Positions 36,454 through 45,383 of a stretch of DNA of 64,000 nt are shown here, piece by piece. Source of the DNA: Bifidobacterium sp. (lineage in GTDB: Bacteria; Actinomycetota; Actinomycetes; Actinomycetales; Bifidobacteriaceae); the NCBI RefSeq assembly GCF_022647885.1, contig NZ_JALCLM010000001.1, positions 1 to 64,000 of the forward strand, in the 5' to 3' direction. A model generated the notes under the pieces. It saw only the letters and a list, made by a program, of their open reading frames with translations, was not told the origin of the DNA and did no database searches. Every line of letters begins with the position of its first letter. Position 1 is the first letter of the stretch. The position numbers and the translations under genes were made by a program.

Positions 36454-37350
36454 TTATTCCTTCACAGAACCGGCAGCGATACCGTTGTAAATCTGCTTTT
36501 GGAAAATAAGGAATAGGATCAGCATCGGCAGCAGAGTAATAATCACACCTGCGCAAATGAGATTATATTTGCTGCCCATAGGCCCTGTGAAGGAATATAA
36601 CGCTATGGCAACCGTCTTCAAATCATCGTCTTGCAGATAGAGATTGGAAGCATAGTACTCGTTATAAACTCCGACGCCTTTGAGAATCATGCATGTCACA
36701 ATTGCAGGCTTCAATAACGGCAACAATATCTTCGAATACACAGTGAAGTATGAAGCCCCATCTACAATTGCCGACTCGTCCAAAGATATTGGAATATTCT
36801 CAAAATATTGGATGAACACATATATTGAAATGACATCCGTGCCACACATCATCAATATATAGCCCCACAGTGTATTTACTGCGTTGAGATCAACCATCAA
36901 CTTGTATAAAGCTACCTGCATAGCTATGCCTGGAAGCAAAGCAGCCATCGTAAATAATCCACGAATTAATCCATTACCTGGAAAAGTGAATCTGCTCAAC
37001 ACATAGGCTAATTGTGTACCGATAATGGTTGTCACAAAAAGAACTGTTATCAAGATGATGAATGAATTACGAAATGCCACAGCCATGTTGGACGCTTTAA
37101 AAGCTTCAATATAATTCTCTATATTGAACCAATTTGCTGGCATATCCATAACATTGGTGTTCTGATATTCCTTTTGAGTTTTTGCCGCAGTGACAAAGTT
37201 AATCACTAAAGGTAGGAGCATCCAAAATGATATAAAGATAAGACTCAGATATTTGAAAAACACAAATAACCTGTTTTTCACACTGTACCAAGAGATCTTG
37301 GGCTTATTCACGATCACAGTATTGGTAGAAGAAGATACATTCGACGTCAT
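36454..37350 (-). CDS. Sugar ABC transporter permease (MalG type)
   Basis: A carbohydrate permease of 298 residues with six helices and the EAA loop ESAIVDGASYFTVYSKILLP. ATG 37350 follows AAAGGTG. It begins 5 nt after the stop of the partner permease. A substrate of beta-mannosidase, for example a manno-oligosaccharide or an N-glycan fragment, is the likely cargo. Confidence 0.88.
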   Translation of the reverse strand: MTSNVSSSTNTVIVNKPKISWYSVKNRLFVFFKYLSLIFISFWMLLPLVINFVTAAKTQKEYQNTNVMDMPANWFNIENYIEAFKASNMAVAFRNSFIILITVLFVTTIIGTQLAYVLSRFTFPGNGLIRGLFTMAALLPGIAMQVALYKLMVDLNAVNTLWGYILMMCGTDVISIYVFIQYFENIPISLDESAIVDGASYFTVYSKILLPLLKPAIVTCMILKGVGVYNEYYASNLYLQDDDLKTVAIALYSFTGPMGSKYNLICAGVIITLLPMLILFLIFQKQIYNGIAAGSVKE

Positions 37351-37355
37351 TTCTC

Positions 37356-38402
37356 TCACCTTTCTTTTCCAATTCGTGAACCGTTGCGAAAAATCGGTGC
37401 ATTCTTCTGAGCCAAACGATGATGTTGTCTTTCAATTCTCTTGGCTTGTTTCTTTGCTTTTGCGACTCCATCATCCGCATCACGGAAAATGAATTTAAAC
37501 AATATCTGTTGAAGAATTGCAAACACCAGAATGATAATGAGCAGAACGATTGCCATTGCAGAAGCTAGCCCAACCTTTTGATTTACGTGTGCCAACCGGT
37601 CCATCAGAACAAATAATGTAGCCGTACCATTCGCACCACTGGTAATAACGTAAGGGCCTTCAAAAGCCGAAAGAGAACCAGTTATAGACAAAATAATGTT
37701 CAATACCAGAATGGTTTTGATTCCAGGAAGAATAATATGGAGGAACTGCTGGAATTTATTTGCACCATCAATCTCTGCTGCCTCATACAGCGTTTGGTCT
37801 ATCGACATAATTGATCCGATGAACAAAATGACAGCTTGACCTAGAAAACGCCAGATAGAAGCACCTACTAATGACCAATTGTTAATACTCTGGTCTCTAA
37901 GCCAATAAGGCAATTGGTCGAGTTGGAAACCACACCATTGCAGCACCGTGTCGAGCACAAATCCTCTGGTATAGAAGAATTTGAATATAAATCCAACTGC
38001 TATGCCATTAATAAGATAGGGGAAGAAATATATTGCTTTGAAAATATTTCCACCTCGTACCTTGAAGGCAAGAATCGTTGAGAGGTAGAGCGCCAAAATA
38101 ACTTGGATAATGGCACCAACCATATAATATAAGCTCAGCTTGAGTGAGGACAGCGTATCCGGTCTGGAGAACACATCTATATAATTCTGCAGACCAACCC
38201 ATTCACGCGGACCAATATATTTCATTTTGAAAAAACTGTATCCAACCATGCTTCCAAATGGCAGGTATGTAAAAACAACAAGTACTGTTACCGGAATTGC
38301 GCAAAAAGCAACAATAATCCCAGCCTTACGCCAATTTCTTGGCTGCTTATTAACAGGTATTGTTTCTGGAAGATTCACAACACCTTCTGTTGCTGCCGTC
38401 AT
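37356..38402 (-). CDS. Sugar ABC transporter permease (MalF type)
   Basis: A permease of 348 residues with six helices, EAA loop YEAAEIDGANKFQQFLHIIL, and a basic C-terminal tail (KAKKQAKRIERQHHR) of about 40 residues that is longer than usual. ATG 38402 follows GAAGGGTG. It is separated from the binding-protein gene by a 140-nt region containing a hairpin. Confidence 0.88.
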   Translation of the reverse strand: MTAATEGVVNLPETIPVNKQPRNWRKAGIIVAFCAIPVTVLVVFTYLPFGSMVGYSFFKMKYIGPREWVGLQNYIDVFSRPDTLSSLKLSLYYMVGAIIQVILALYLSTILAFKVRGGNIFKAIYFFPYLINGIAVGFIFKFFYTRGFVLDTVLQWCGFQLDQLPYWLRDQSINNWSLVGASIWRFLGQAVILFIGSIMSIDQTLYEAAEIDGANKFQQFLHIILPGIKTILVLNIILSITGSLSAFEGPYVITSGANGTATLFVLMDRLAHVNQKVGLASAMAIVLLIIILVFAILQQILFKFIFRDADDGVAKAKKQAKRIERQHHRLAQKNAPIFRNGSRIGKER

Positions 38403-38471
38403 TTCTTCACCCTTCCGAGTCATTTGACATGCTGCTGTTAACAAATTTTCCACAATGGCTCAATTAACATT

Positions 38472-38519
38472 GCAGGTGCCGAGCTCACATCAGACAAGGC
38501 CTAATAAGCGGACACCTGC
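38472..38519 (-). terminator. Hairpin between binding protein and permease genes
   Basis: GCAGGTG (38472-38478) pairs with CACCTGC (38513-38519). There is a loop of 34 nt and no clear U-run. The position parallels the hairpins after the other two binding-protein genes. Confidence 0.4.
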
Positions 38520-38542
38520 AAAACCGATTTATCAGTCATTCA

Positions 38543-39937
38543 TCATTTCGCGACCGTCGTGTACTTAATATCCACATTTTCTGTTTGTAATGCAGCATTC
38601 CACTTGTCGTTCCACTCATTCATAATGCTGTCGAATGTTTTGCTCTTGGTTGCAGCGTCTTCGACGATTGCTTGAACACGTGCGTTTCCTCCGGAATTGA
38701 TTGCAAGTTCGGAATCTGTGTTCAAGTCGTTGAATAAATCCGATTCATCTTTGCTAACGGGCTTGCCTTCCAAGAAAGTAACATTTTTGAATTTATCAAA
38801 TAGTGCCGGAAGCGTTGTGTCTGCCTTAGCAACTGGAAGTCCACCTTCGTTATATGCAAACTTTGATTTTTCGGTAAGCCATTTTACAAAGATCATGGCA
38901 GCTTCTTGATTGCTTGACGATGAATTCTTATTAATCCCATATGCATATCCACCGCCAGGAGCCGCATATTGCTTACCTTTAACACTAATTGGGAATGGCA
39001 TATAACCAATATCGTCAGATTTATCTCCTGCAGCCTGAATCTGTTGAACCGCCCAAGACCCCAACACCATCGTCGCAATCTTTCCTTGATTCATTTGAGT
39101 TTTACTCCCTTCCCAATCCGTTGTGGAGTAATCGTCTTCCGTCAAATGATCTGCAACCGCGTCATATAAAATCTTGTACACGTTGTATGGATGTGTTCCA
39201 TCTTTCGGATTTGAGAAGGGATCTTTAGTATGAGGGAGGATAGACGTCATGTAATCAGCATTACCAGTGGCATTGCCACCAATGTATGCGTCCCAAGCTC
39301 CCATTGTCCAACCTGCGGCATAATTCGTGTACAAGGGTGTGGCACTGGTGTTTTTCTTGATCAGTTTCAAATCAGCAATGAATTCTGAGGGAGTGATCGG
39401 TAACTCAGTGATACCCGCTTCTTTGAAAATTGCCTTGTTATAGACAACCCCACCAGCATCGCCACCGCCTGAAACGCCATAGACCTGGTTATCGTACTGC
39501 TGAACCGCTGCAAAATTAATTACTTTATTCATCTCTTTATAGGATCCGTAAGGTATAAAGTAATTGCCCAACTCTGTGCTATCGACTGCAGGGATGAGCA
39601 TAATGTCTCCCCAGTCTTTACTCTGAATCCGAGTCAAGGCATCGCTGTCATAATTGGTACTCGTCTCTATCGATACCTTGATATCGGGATATAACTTGTT
39701 GAAATCAGCAATATATTCTTTCCAAGATTTTCCTGAATATGATGCCTGAGTCATATCTGTTCTGTTTGAAAACAGCTTTATTGATGCAGTAAGATCCTTT
39801 CCAGTCTTTCCTAATTCAATGCCTGGATATGTTAACGAAGTAGCCTCACTGGATGAGCCTGTTCCGCCGCATGCTGCCATACTGACTACGCAGACACCCG
39901 CGACAGCCATAGCGGCAACTTTTTTCAGCGCTTTCAT
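38543..39937 (-). CDS. Sugar ABC transporter substrate-binding lipoprotein
   Basis: A family 1 extracellular binding protein of 464 residues. Signal peptide MKALKKVAAMAVAGVCVVSM is followed by the AAC lipobox (Cys23). It contains WKEYIADFNKLYPDIKVSIE and a C-terminal YGINKNSSSSNQEAAMIFVK, VKWLTEK region typical of the family. GAGGGGAT precedes the ATG. A consensus promoter with a LacI operator lies upstream. It determines the specificity of the mannoside importer. No ATPase is encoded nearby, so a shared MsiK-like ATPase is expected. Confidence 0.9.
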   Translation of the reverse strand: MKALKKVAAMAVAGVCVVSMAACGGTGSSSEATSLTYPGIELGKTGKDLTASIKLFSNRTDMTQASYSGKSWKEYIADFNKLYPDIKVSIETSTNYDSDALTRIQSKDWGDIMLIPAVDSTELGNYFIPYGSYKEMNKVINFAAVQQYDNQVYGVSGGGDAGGVVYNKAIFKEAGITELPITPSEFIADLKLIKKNTSATPLYTNYAAGWTMGAWDAYIGGNATGNADYMTSILPHTKDPFSNPKDGTHPYNVYKILYDAVADHLTEDDYSTTDWEGSKTQMNQGKIATMVLGSWAVQQIQAAGDKSDDIGYMPFPISVKGKQYAAPGGGYAYGINKNSSSSNQEAAMIFVKWLTEKSKFAYNEGGLPVAKADTTLPALFDKFKNVTFLEGKPVSKDESDLFNDLNTDSELAINSGGNARVQAIVEDAATKSKTFDSIMNEWNDKWNAALQTENVDIKYTTVAK

Positions 39938-40085
39938 TGTCTTAATCCCCTCATACCTTGTATTGCCTCATTGAAAAAACAATGTATGTCGAAGCACGTG
40001 CAACCGTTTTCCATTCGATATTGAATGATGTTGCACAACCCCTTAGCCTGCTGCTTAGTTAGCCCTTGCTAGCAAACTCATATAT

Positions 40086-40114
40086 AGATTACAATCACAA
40101 AATCCATATGTCAA
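40086..40114 (-). promoter_or_regulatory. Promoter of mannoside importer operon
   Basis: Minus strand: TTGACA (40109-40114), 17-nt spacer, TAATCT (40086-40091). The -35 is shared with the LacI operator at 40111-40122. Confidence 0.65.
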
Positions 40115-40122
40115 CCGGTTAA
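40111..40122. promoter_or_regulatory. LacI-type operator
   Basis: TCAACCGGTTAA, centred on CCGG, overlaps the -35 of the importer promoter. It matches the fructan-locus site TCAACCGATTAA in 11 of 12 bases. Confidence 0.65.
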
Positions 40123-40265
40123 GTAAATTTCAGAAACTAAACTCTGTCAGGTAATGTAATTATCTGATGATTATCAATGAAATTATCCATTAATACTGCC
40201 ATTTACGCGATATTGTCAGATTTTCTATTCTTCAAAATTGCTCTAATTGTCCCTAGCTATTTTAC

Positions 40266-41096
40266 TTAATCGGTTGCGTTCTGATCACGATATTGTCTGG
40301 GAGACAAGCCTATTACTGAACTAAACTGCGTAGAGAAATAATGCGCATCAGCATACCGCAATCTAGAAGCAATTTCTTGGATTCTCATTCCTGTATTATT
40401 TAGCAACTCTGTAGCAAGTTGGATTCTTTGTGAGACGTAATAGTGGTATGGAGATTCTCCATAGGCGCGAGTAAATATTCTCGAAATTTGAGAAATTGAT
40501 AAACCGATTTCTTTTGAAACCACTCCAAGGTTGATGTTGTCTTCAACTTTACGGTCCAGCATGTCTTTAATTATCCCTGCATAGCGATTTTGTGATGACG
40601 ATAAGTGCTCGTCAAGATGCCGTTGAGCAAGTTGCGCAAAAATATCATGGATAATCAGTGAGGCTTTGCGCTCAATATCTTGAGCTTGTGGATCGCTGCT
40701 GTGTTCGCACAACTCAAGAAGACGCTCAAAGAGAGGATATAGAGGTACCTGCTTAAAGAGAATTGATTCACCTAAGTGATACTCACGATACAGAGCATCA
40801 CAAAGCAAACCACTCATATTCACCCAAATTTTTTTATACGGATCGGTTATTGATGAACGATAATCGTGTGCGGCATGCGGCGGCAATATATAGGTATCTC
40901 CACCAACTGGAACAACGTGCTTTTCGCCACAGGTAACATCGCCCTTCCCCTCGATTACAAACTCCATGCAATAAATATCAGAGTTTTCACGCACAATGTG
41001 ATACGACCGATCAGGATAGGTGATACCAGCCATTTGGATACGGAAGCGTTCAGGGCGAGGAAAAACTCCAGGCACGATGTTTACCACATGTTCCAT
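40266..41096 (-). CDS. AraC-family transcriptional regulator
   Basis: A regulator of 276 residues with an N-terminal cupin (ENSDIYCMEFVIEGKGDVTC, ILPPHAAHDYRSS) and a C-terminal double HTH (SKEIGLSISQISRIFTRAYG, then ASRLRYADAHYFSTQF). ATG 41096 follows AGGA. It is divergent from the GH2/TIM-barrel pair, the probable target, and lies next to the importer operon. Confidence 0.87.
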   Translation of the reverse strand: MEHVVNIVPGVFPRPERFRIQMAGITYPDRSYHIVRENSDIYCMEFVIEGKGDVTCGEKHVVPVGGDTYILPPHAAHDYRSSITDPYKKIWVNMSGLLCDALYREYHLGESILFKQVPLYPLFERLLELCEHSSDPQAQDIERKASLIIHDIFAQLAQRHLDEHLSSSQNRYAGIIKDMLDRKVEDNINLGVVSKEIGLSISQISRIFTRAYGESPYHYYVSQRIQLATELLNNTGMRIQEIASRLRYADAHYFSTQFSSVIGLSPRQYRDQNATD

Positions 41097-41229
41097 GCGT
41101 TGAATCCTCACATTTTTGATTAGATAATCGAATTTAATATTCTTTTTTGCGTTGTTTTTATACTATAACGGATTCACGCAGGAAAAATTTCCTCTTTGAT
41201 GTTTGACACAAGGAAGGTGCCATAAACAT

Positions 41230-43017
41230 ATGAATACAGACTTTGCTTACTCCTCAACCGATATTCCACGTCCCGAACACCCAAACCCTCAGTGGAAGCG
41301 CTCCACATGGATGAATCTCAATGGCTCTTGGGATTTCGACTTCGACATGTCAGCAAGCGGCATTGATCAGCACTGGTTCGAATACCACGATTTTTCAAAC
41401 ACCATAACCGTTCCCTTCTGTCCAGAAAGCGCACTGAGCGGGATTGAATTCACAGATTTTATACCCTGCTGCTGGTATCGACGCACTATATCGCTTTCTG
41501 ATTCCCAACTCTCAGGGCGCGTCTTACTGCATTTTGGAGCAGTTGATTATCTTGCACATATCTACATCAATGGCAAAGAATTGGGCAGTCATAAGGGAGG
41601 ATATGCGTCATTTTCACTTGACATCACTGACAGCGTCCAAGCCGGAGACAACGTCATTATTGTCTGTGCACAAGACGATACCCGCGGTCAACAACAACCA
41701 ACTGGAAAGCAGTGCGACCGGTACAGCTCATACTCATGCCTATATACGAGGACCACAGGTATCTGGCAGACCGTCTGGTTGGAGTTTGTTCCCGAAACCC
41801 ATATTGAGCAGGCGAGATACCATACGAATATTCACAATTCGACTATCACCATCGAAGCCAGATTACATGGTGCTGCGACTCTGAGTATTGAAGCCTCTTT
41901 CCAAGGCACACCGTGCGGTTCTGCCACGGTAGTGAGTGAAGGCGGAAGCTGCACGATTACTCTCCCCCTATCCCAAACACATCTGTGGGAACCAGGTGTT
42001 GGCAATCTATACGACATCACACTCACATACGGCGATGATCAAGTCAGCAGCTACGTTGGCTTGCGCGAGATACGGCTAGACGGATACAAATTCCTTATCA
42101 ACGGAAAGTCAGTGTTTCAACGGCTGGTTCTCGACCAGGGCTTCTATCCACAGGGAATATACACTGCTCCAAGCGCCGAAGAGTTAGAACAAGATATCGT
42201 TCTCTCGCAGCAGGCAGGCTTCAATGGTGCTCGGTTACATGAGCGCGTTTTTGAACCCTTATATCTCTATTACTGTGATGTACACGGCTACTTAGCATGG
42301 GGAGAAATGGCAAGTTGGGGCTTTGACATCAGCAAGGAATCGAGCGTGAATATTTTCATTCCTGAATGGTTGCAAGTCATTCAACGTGACGTCAACCATC
42401 CAGCGATCATTGGATGGTGTCCGTTTAATGAAACGTGGGATTTTAATGGGAGACGGCAGGATGATGATGTGCTACGACTGGCATATCAAGTCACCAAAGC
42501 ATATGACCCTGAACGCCCTTGCATCGACACAAGTGGACACTATCATGTCGAAACTGATATTTACGACTTGCACGATTACGAACAGGATGTTGATAATCTT
42601 GCCAAACGTTATGACGATTGGGGATCAGGGGCAGCTCCAGTCCCAGAATTGTATCCCGATCGTCAGCATTGCGAAGGTATTATGCCCTTCTTCATCAGCG
42701 AATACGGTGGCATAAAGTGGGATCCATCTCACGCCGAAGACTCTTCTGCATGGGGATACGGGCAACAAGCGAATAGCGAAGACGAATTTATCACACGATA
42801 TCGGGGACTTACCAATGTATTACTGAGCAACCCGAAGATGTTTGGATTCTGCTATACGCAACTATATGATGTGGAGCAAGAGTGTAACGGAATATATGAC
42901 TATAACCGCAGACCAAAAGTCAATGTAGACGTTATTCGCAACATCAATACAGCTACAGCAGCAATTGAGCAAGGCGACAACGAATCTGCGGCATACCACG
43001 GCGAGAGCGAGGCCTGA
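41230..43017 (+). CDS. GH2 glycoside hydrolase of uncertain specificity
   Basis: A GH2 enzyme of 595 residues with no signal peptide: jelly roll with HIYINGKELGSHKGGYASFS, sandwich domain, and TIM barrel. The acid/base lies in GWCPFNETW (Glu401) and the nucleophile in FFISEYGGIKW (Glu491). It lacks the C-terminal domains of the long beta-mannosidases and resembles short beta-galactosidase/beta-glucuronidase-type members. AAGGAAGG precedes the ATG. It is followed after 5 nt by a TIM-barrel isomerase, suggesting a specialised substrate. Confidence 0.82.
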   Translation: MNTDFAYSSTDIPRPEHPNPQWKRSTWMNLNGSWDFDFDMSASGIDQHWFEYHDFSNTITVPFCPESALSGIEFTDFIPCCWYRRTISLSDSQLSGRVLLHFGAVDYLAHIYINGKELGSHKGGYASFSLDITDSVQAGDNVIIVCAQDDTRGQQQPTGKQCDRYSSYSCLYTRTTGIWQTVWLEFVPETHIEQARYHTNIHNSTITIEARLHGAATLSIEASFQGTPCGSATVVSEGGSCTITLPLSQTHLWEPGVGNLYDITLTYGDDQVSSYVGLREIRLDGYKFLINGKSVFQRLVLDQGFYPQGIYTAPSAEELEQDIVLSQQAGFNGARLHERVFEPLYLYYCDVHGYLAWGEMASWGFDISKESSVNIFIPEWLQVIQRDVNHPAIIGWCPFNETWDFNGRRQDDDVLRLAYQVTKAYDPERPCIDTSGHYHVETDIYDLHDYEQDVDNLAKRYDDWGSGAAPVPELYPDRQHCEGIMPFFISEYGGIKWDPSHAEDSSAWGYGQQANSEDEFITRYRGLTNVLLSNPKMFGFCYTQLYDVEQECNGIYDYNRRPKVNVDVIRNINTATAAIEQGDNESAAYHGESEA

Positions 43018-43022
43018 TCACC

Positions 43023-43847
43023 ATGAGACTCGGCATTGGAACTACGCTTGATCACGACAGCCCACAAGAATGGGCGGATGCTCTAGTTGGCATGGGTTGC
43101 ACTACTGCTGTAAGCCCTTTCGATTGCACAGCACCACAGTCATTGAAACGTGAATACCTTGCACAGGCCAACTCGCATGCCCTTTCAATCGGGGAAGTTG
43201 GCGTTTGGAAAAACGTGATGTCTCCAGACCAGAGCGAGCGCCAGGCGAATCTAGCATACGCTCAGCAACAACTTGCATTAGCCGAAGAAATCGGCGCTCG
43301 CTGCTGTGTCAACATTTCAGGGAACTCGGGTTCTGGTGGCTGGGATCAATACAGTGCAAGCAACTATCTTCCAGAAACCTATGATCGAATTGTTGAAACC
43401 ACACAGAACATTATTGATGCTGTGAATCCACAGCGCACCTCGTATGCGATTGAGTGCATGCCATGGATGGTTCCAGATTCGCCTGAACAATATCTTCAAC
43501 TTATCGCAGACATCAACCGGCCGGCTTTTGCGGTACACCTTGACTATACGAATATGATCAATGGAGTTGAACGGTGGATTGGCAAGAATGCATTTATTGA
43601 GCACTGCTTTAATCTTCTGGGCAGCAAGGTGGTAAGCGTCCACGTAAAGGATGTGCAACTCTCAGCAAATCTGCCAACTTCAATAGTTGAGATACAACCT
43701 GGTAAAGGTGACATCGATTTTAATCTGGTCTTCCGGCAAATTGCCAAGTTATCAGAAGAAACCACAGTGTTTGTTGAGCACCTCCCGAACCGAGATGCCT
43801 ATGCGCAGGCCATGAAATATGTTTATAAGACCCTGAAGTCACTGTAG
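43023..43847 (+). CDS. TIM-barrel sugar isomerase/epimerase (AP endonuclease 2-like)
   Basis: A protein of 274 residues. Metal-ligand-type residues follow the xylose-isomerase-like order: Glu in YAIECMPW, Asp in VHLDYTN, His in VSVHVKD, Glu in VFVEHLPN. The family includes sugar, sugar-phosphate and inosose isomerases, 3-epimerases and 3-keto-sugar processing enzymes. It lies 5 nt after the GH2 gene, so it probably acts on the released sugar. The exact reaction cannot be read from sequence. Confidence 0.8.
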   Translation: MRLGIGTTLDHDSPQEWADALVGMGCTTAVSPFDCTAPQSLKREYLAQANSHALSIGEVGVWKNVMSPDQSERQANLAYAQQQLALAEEIGARCCVNISGNSGSGGWDQYSASNYLPETYDRIVETTQNIIDAVNPQRTSYAIECMPWMVPDSPEQYLQLIADINRPAFAVHLDYTNMINGVERWIGKNAFIEHCFNLLGSKVVSVHVKDVQLSANLPTSIVEIQPGKGDIDFNLVFRQIAKLSEETTVFVEHLPNRDAYAQAMKYVYKTLKSL

Positions 43848-43868
43848 AGTCATTCACCCTGTTGATTT

Positions 43869-43902
43869 CGAGAGTTAGTGGTGTTGACACCACTAACTCT
43901 CG
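43869..43902. terminator. Bidirectional terminator
   Basis: CGAGAGTTAGTGGTG pairs perfectly with CACCACTAACTCTCG around TTGA, between the convergent isomerase and GH26 genes. Confidence 0.8.
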
Positions 43903-43925
43903 TATGTGGCTACCTGATATCCATG

Positions 43926-45044
43926 TCAATCAATCTCATTGTCTCTATACATGTTCGGAATCCTATCCAGAAAACGGATATATCCTTTCGAGAATTCTCT
44001 AAAATCTGCCCCCGTGGCGTCTTGCAATAGCGGAGTTCCATACACATTAGTTTCTTCCTGAGTCATAGAATTGCGCCAAGCTAAGTACCATAGCACTTTG
44101 CGCGTGTACTCATCAGTGCGTGCAGCTCTTTCTAGAAATCCGGTCCACGGATTATATTCCACACCTGCAAGCTTGTTCGGTGTACCAACCTCTGTGAATG
44201 CTGCCACTTTGTTTCGTCCTTCGGCGCATTCGACCAACTTACGCAGCACAGTTTGAAAATCTTTGAAAATCAGCTCAGGTGATTGATGATTATCAAAACG
44301 GCCAATGTCTATATAATCGTCAAGTCCAAAGATATCCACAAAGTCGTCTCCTGGATATCCTCGAAAATATCCCGTGTCAAAATCATCAATAGTAAAACAG
44401 CTTCGATCGGGCGAGTTAGCATACAAGAAATTGTGCACTCCTCGCTTATCGCGAAGATACGACACTATATATTGCCATAACTCAATAAACTGCGCTTCAT
44501 CAGTGTCTACTTGACCATCACGTTTACCGATACACCACCAAAACCAGTCGCCATTATGTTCGTGCAAAGGTCGGAACACCACTGGGATGGTTTGTTCATC
44601 GGCATCGACCAAGCTATGTGCAAAATCTGCAACTCCATCCAGCCATCTGTTGAAATCGCTGAGTTTAAAGCCACCTGGCAAAACAGCCTTAACTGAGTCA
44701 GGGGAGCAATTATTGCCATAGCCACCTCCGGTAACAGGATTTACCGAATGCCAGCTCATAGTGATAACCGCTCCTCTGGAAAAAGCATAAATTATTTGAT
44801 CACGTTGCCTCGAAAAATACTGTTCATCAAAATCAGGCATCCCATATTTCTCAATCCCCCCAAAGTCAAAACCGAATACCGCGGGATATACTCCAGTAGC
44901 TTGTAACACATCTGAGGGCATAGTGGTATCTCTTCTACACGACAGATCATCATGATGACCAAACATCGCAAACTGTCCCTGACTTTTCCGTAAATTCACC
45001 AATAATTGTTGAGTTAGTTCATCAAGGTTGTTGTCGACTGGCAT
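43926..45044 (-). CDS. GH26 beta-mannanase, cytoplasmic
   Basis: A GH26 enzyme of 372 residues, beginning with the family pattern QFAMFGHHDDLSCRR and PAVFGFDFGGIE. The acid/base is Glu162 in FRPLHEHNGDWFWW and the nucleophile Glu285 in AAFTEVG. It lacks both signal peptide and binding modules, so it should act inside the cell on imported beta-1,4-manno-oligosaccharides, probably as an exo-type mannobiohydrolase. ATAGGAG precedes the ATG. It has its own upstream region, separate from the importer operon. Confidence 0.85.
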   Translation of the reverse strand: MPVDNNLDELTQQLLVNLRKSQGQFAMFGHHDDLSCRRDTTMPSDVLQATGVYPAVFGFDFGGIEKYGMPDFDEQYFSRQRDQIIYAFSRGAVITMSWHSVNPVTGGGYGNNCSPDSVKAVLPGGFKLSDFNRWLDGVADFAHSLVDADEQTIPVVFRPLHEHNGDWFWWCIGKRDGQVDTDEAQFIELWQYIVSYLRDKRGVHNFLYANSPDRSCFTIDDFDTGYFRGYPGDDFVDIFGLDDYIDIGRFDNHQSPELIFKDFQTVLRKLVECAEGRNKVAAFTEVGTPNKLAGVEYNPWTGFLERAARTDEYTRKVLWYLAWRNSMTQEETNVYGTPLLQDATGADFREFSKGYIRFLDRIPNMYRDNEID

Positions 45045-45383
45045 TATCGCTCCTATTACTGATACGTGGAAATCTCATCTTCGGTTCTTGGTGATGAGAA
45101 TTTGAAATATTGAAGACTTTCTGCCCCCAAAATCTGCTCTGAAATGGTGACGTGTTTCATTCAAATTCGCTGTCTTATTCTACTCTTGAAAGGTCAGCAA
45201 TTTTCTGATTCTGCTCTATCAACAACGTGGGGCACACGAGTTGAGCTTTACATTATGATTTCCTCGATACAGCTCTACGCGGTAAATATTTGTTGGCTGC
45301 AGCAGAATCAACCAGAGAAATTTGATTGGATATCAACTTAACTCAACGAGCAGATTCTAGCTGGTCTTCGCGGATCTGCATCT
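45045..45383. other. Intergenic, upstream of GH26
   Basis: 339 nt that should hold the GH26 promoter and the end of the BNR transcript. No TTAACCGRTTRA-type operator, obvious terminator or small gene was found by eye. Confidence 0.4.

Noticed and set aside
40264-40275. ACTTAATCGGTTGC as another LacI operator
   Set aside because: It lies at the 3' end of the AraC coding sequence, has only half of the inverted repeat and is not placed near a promoter.
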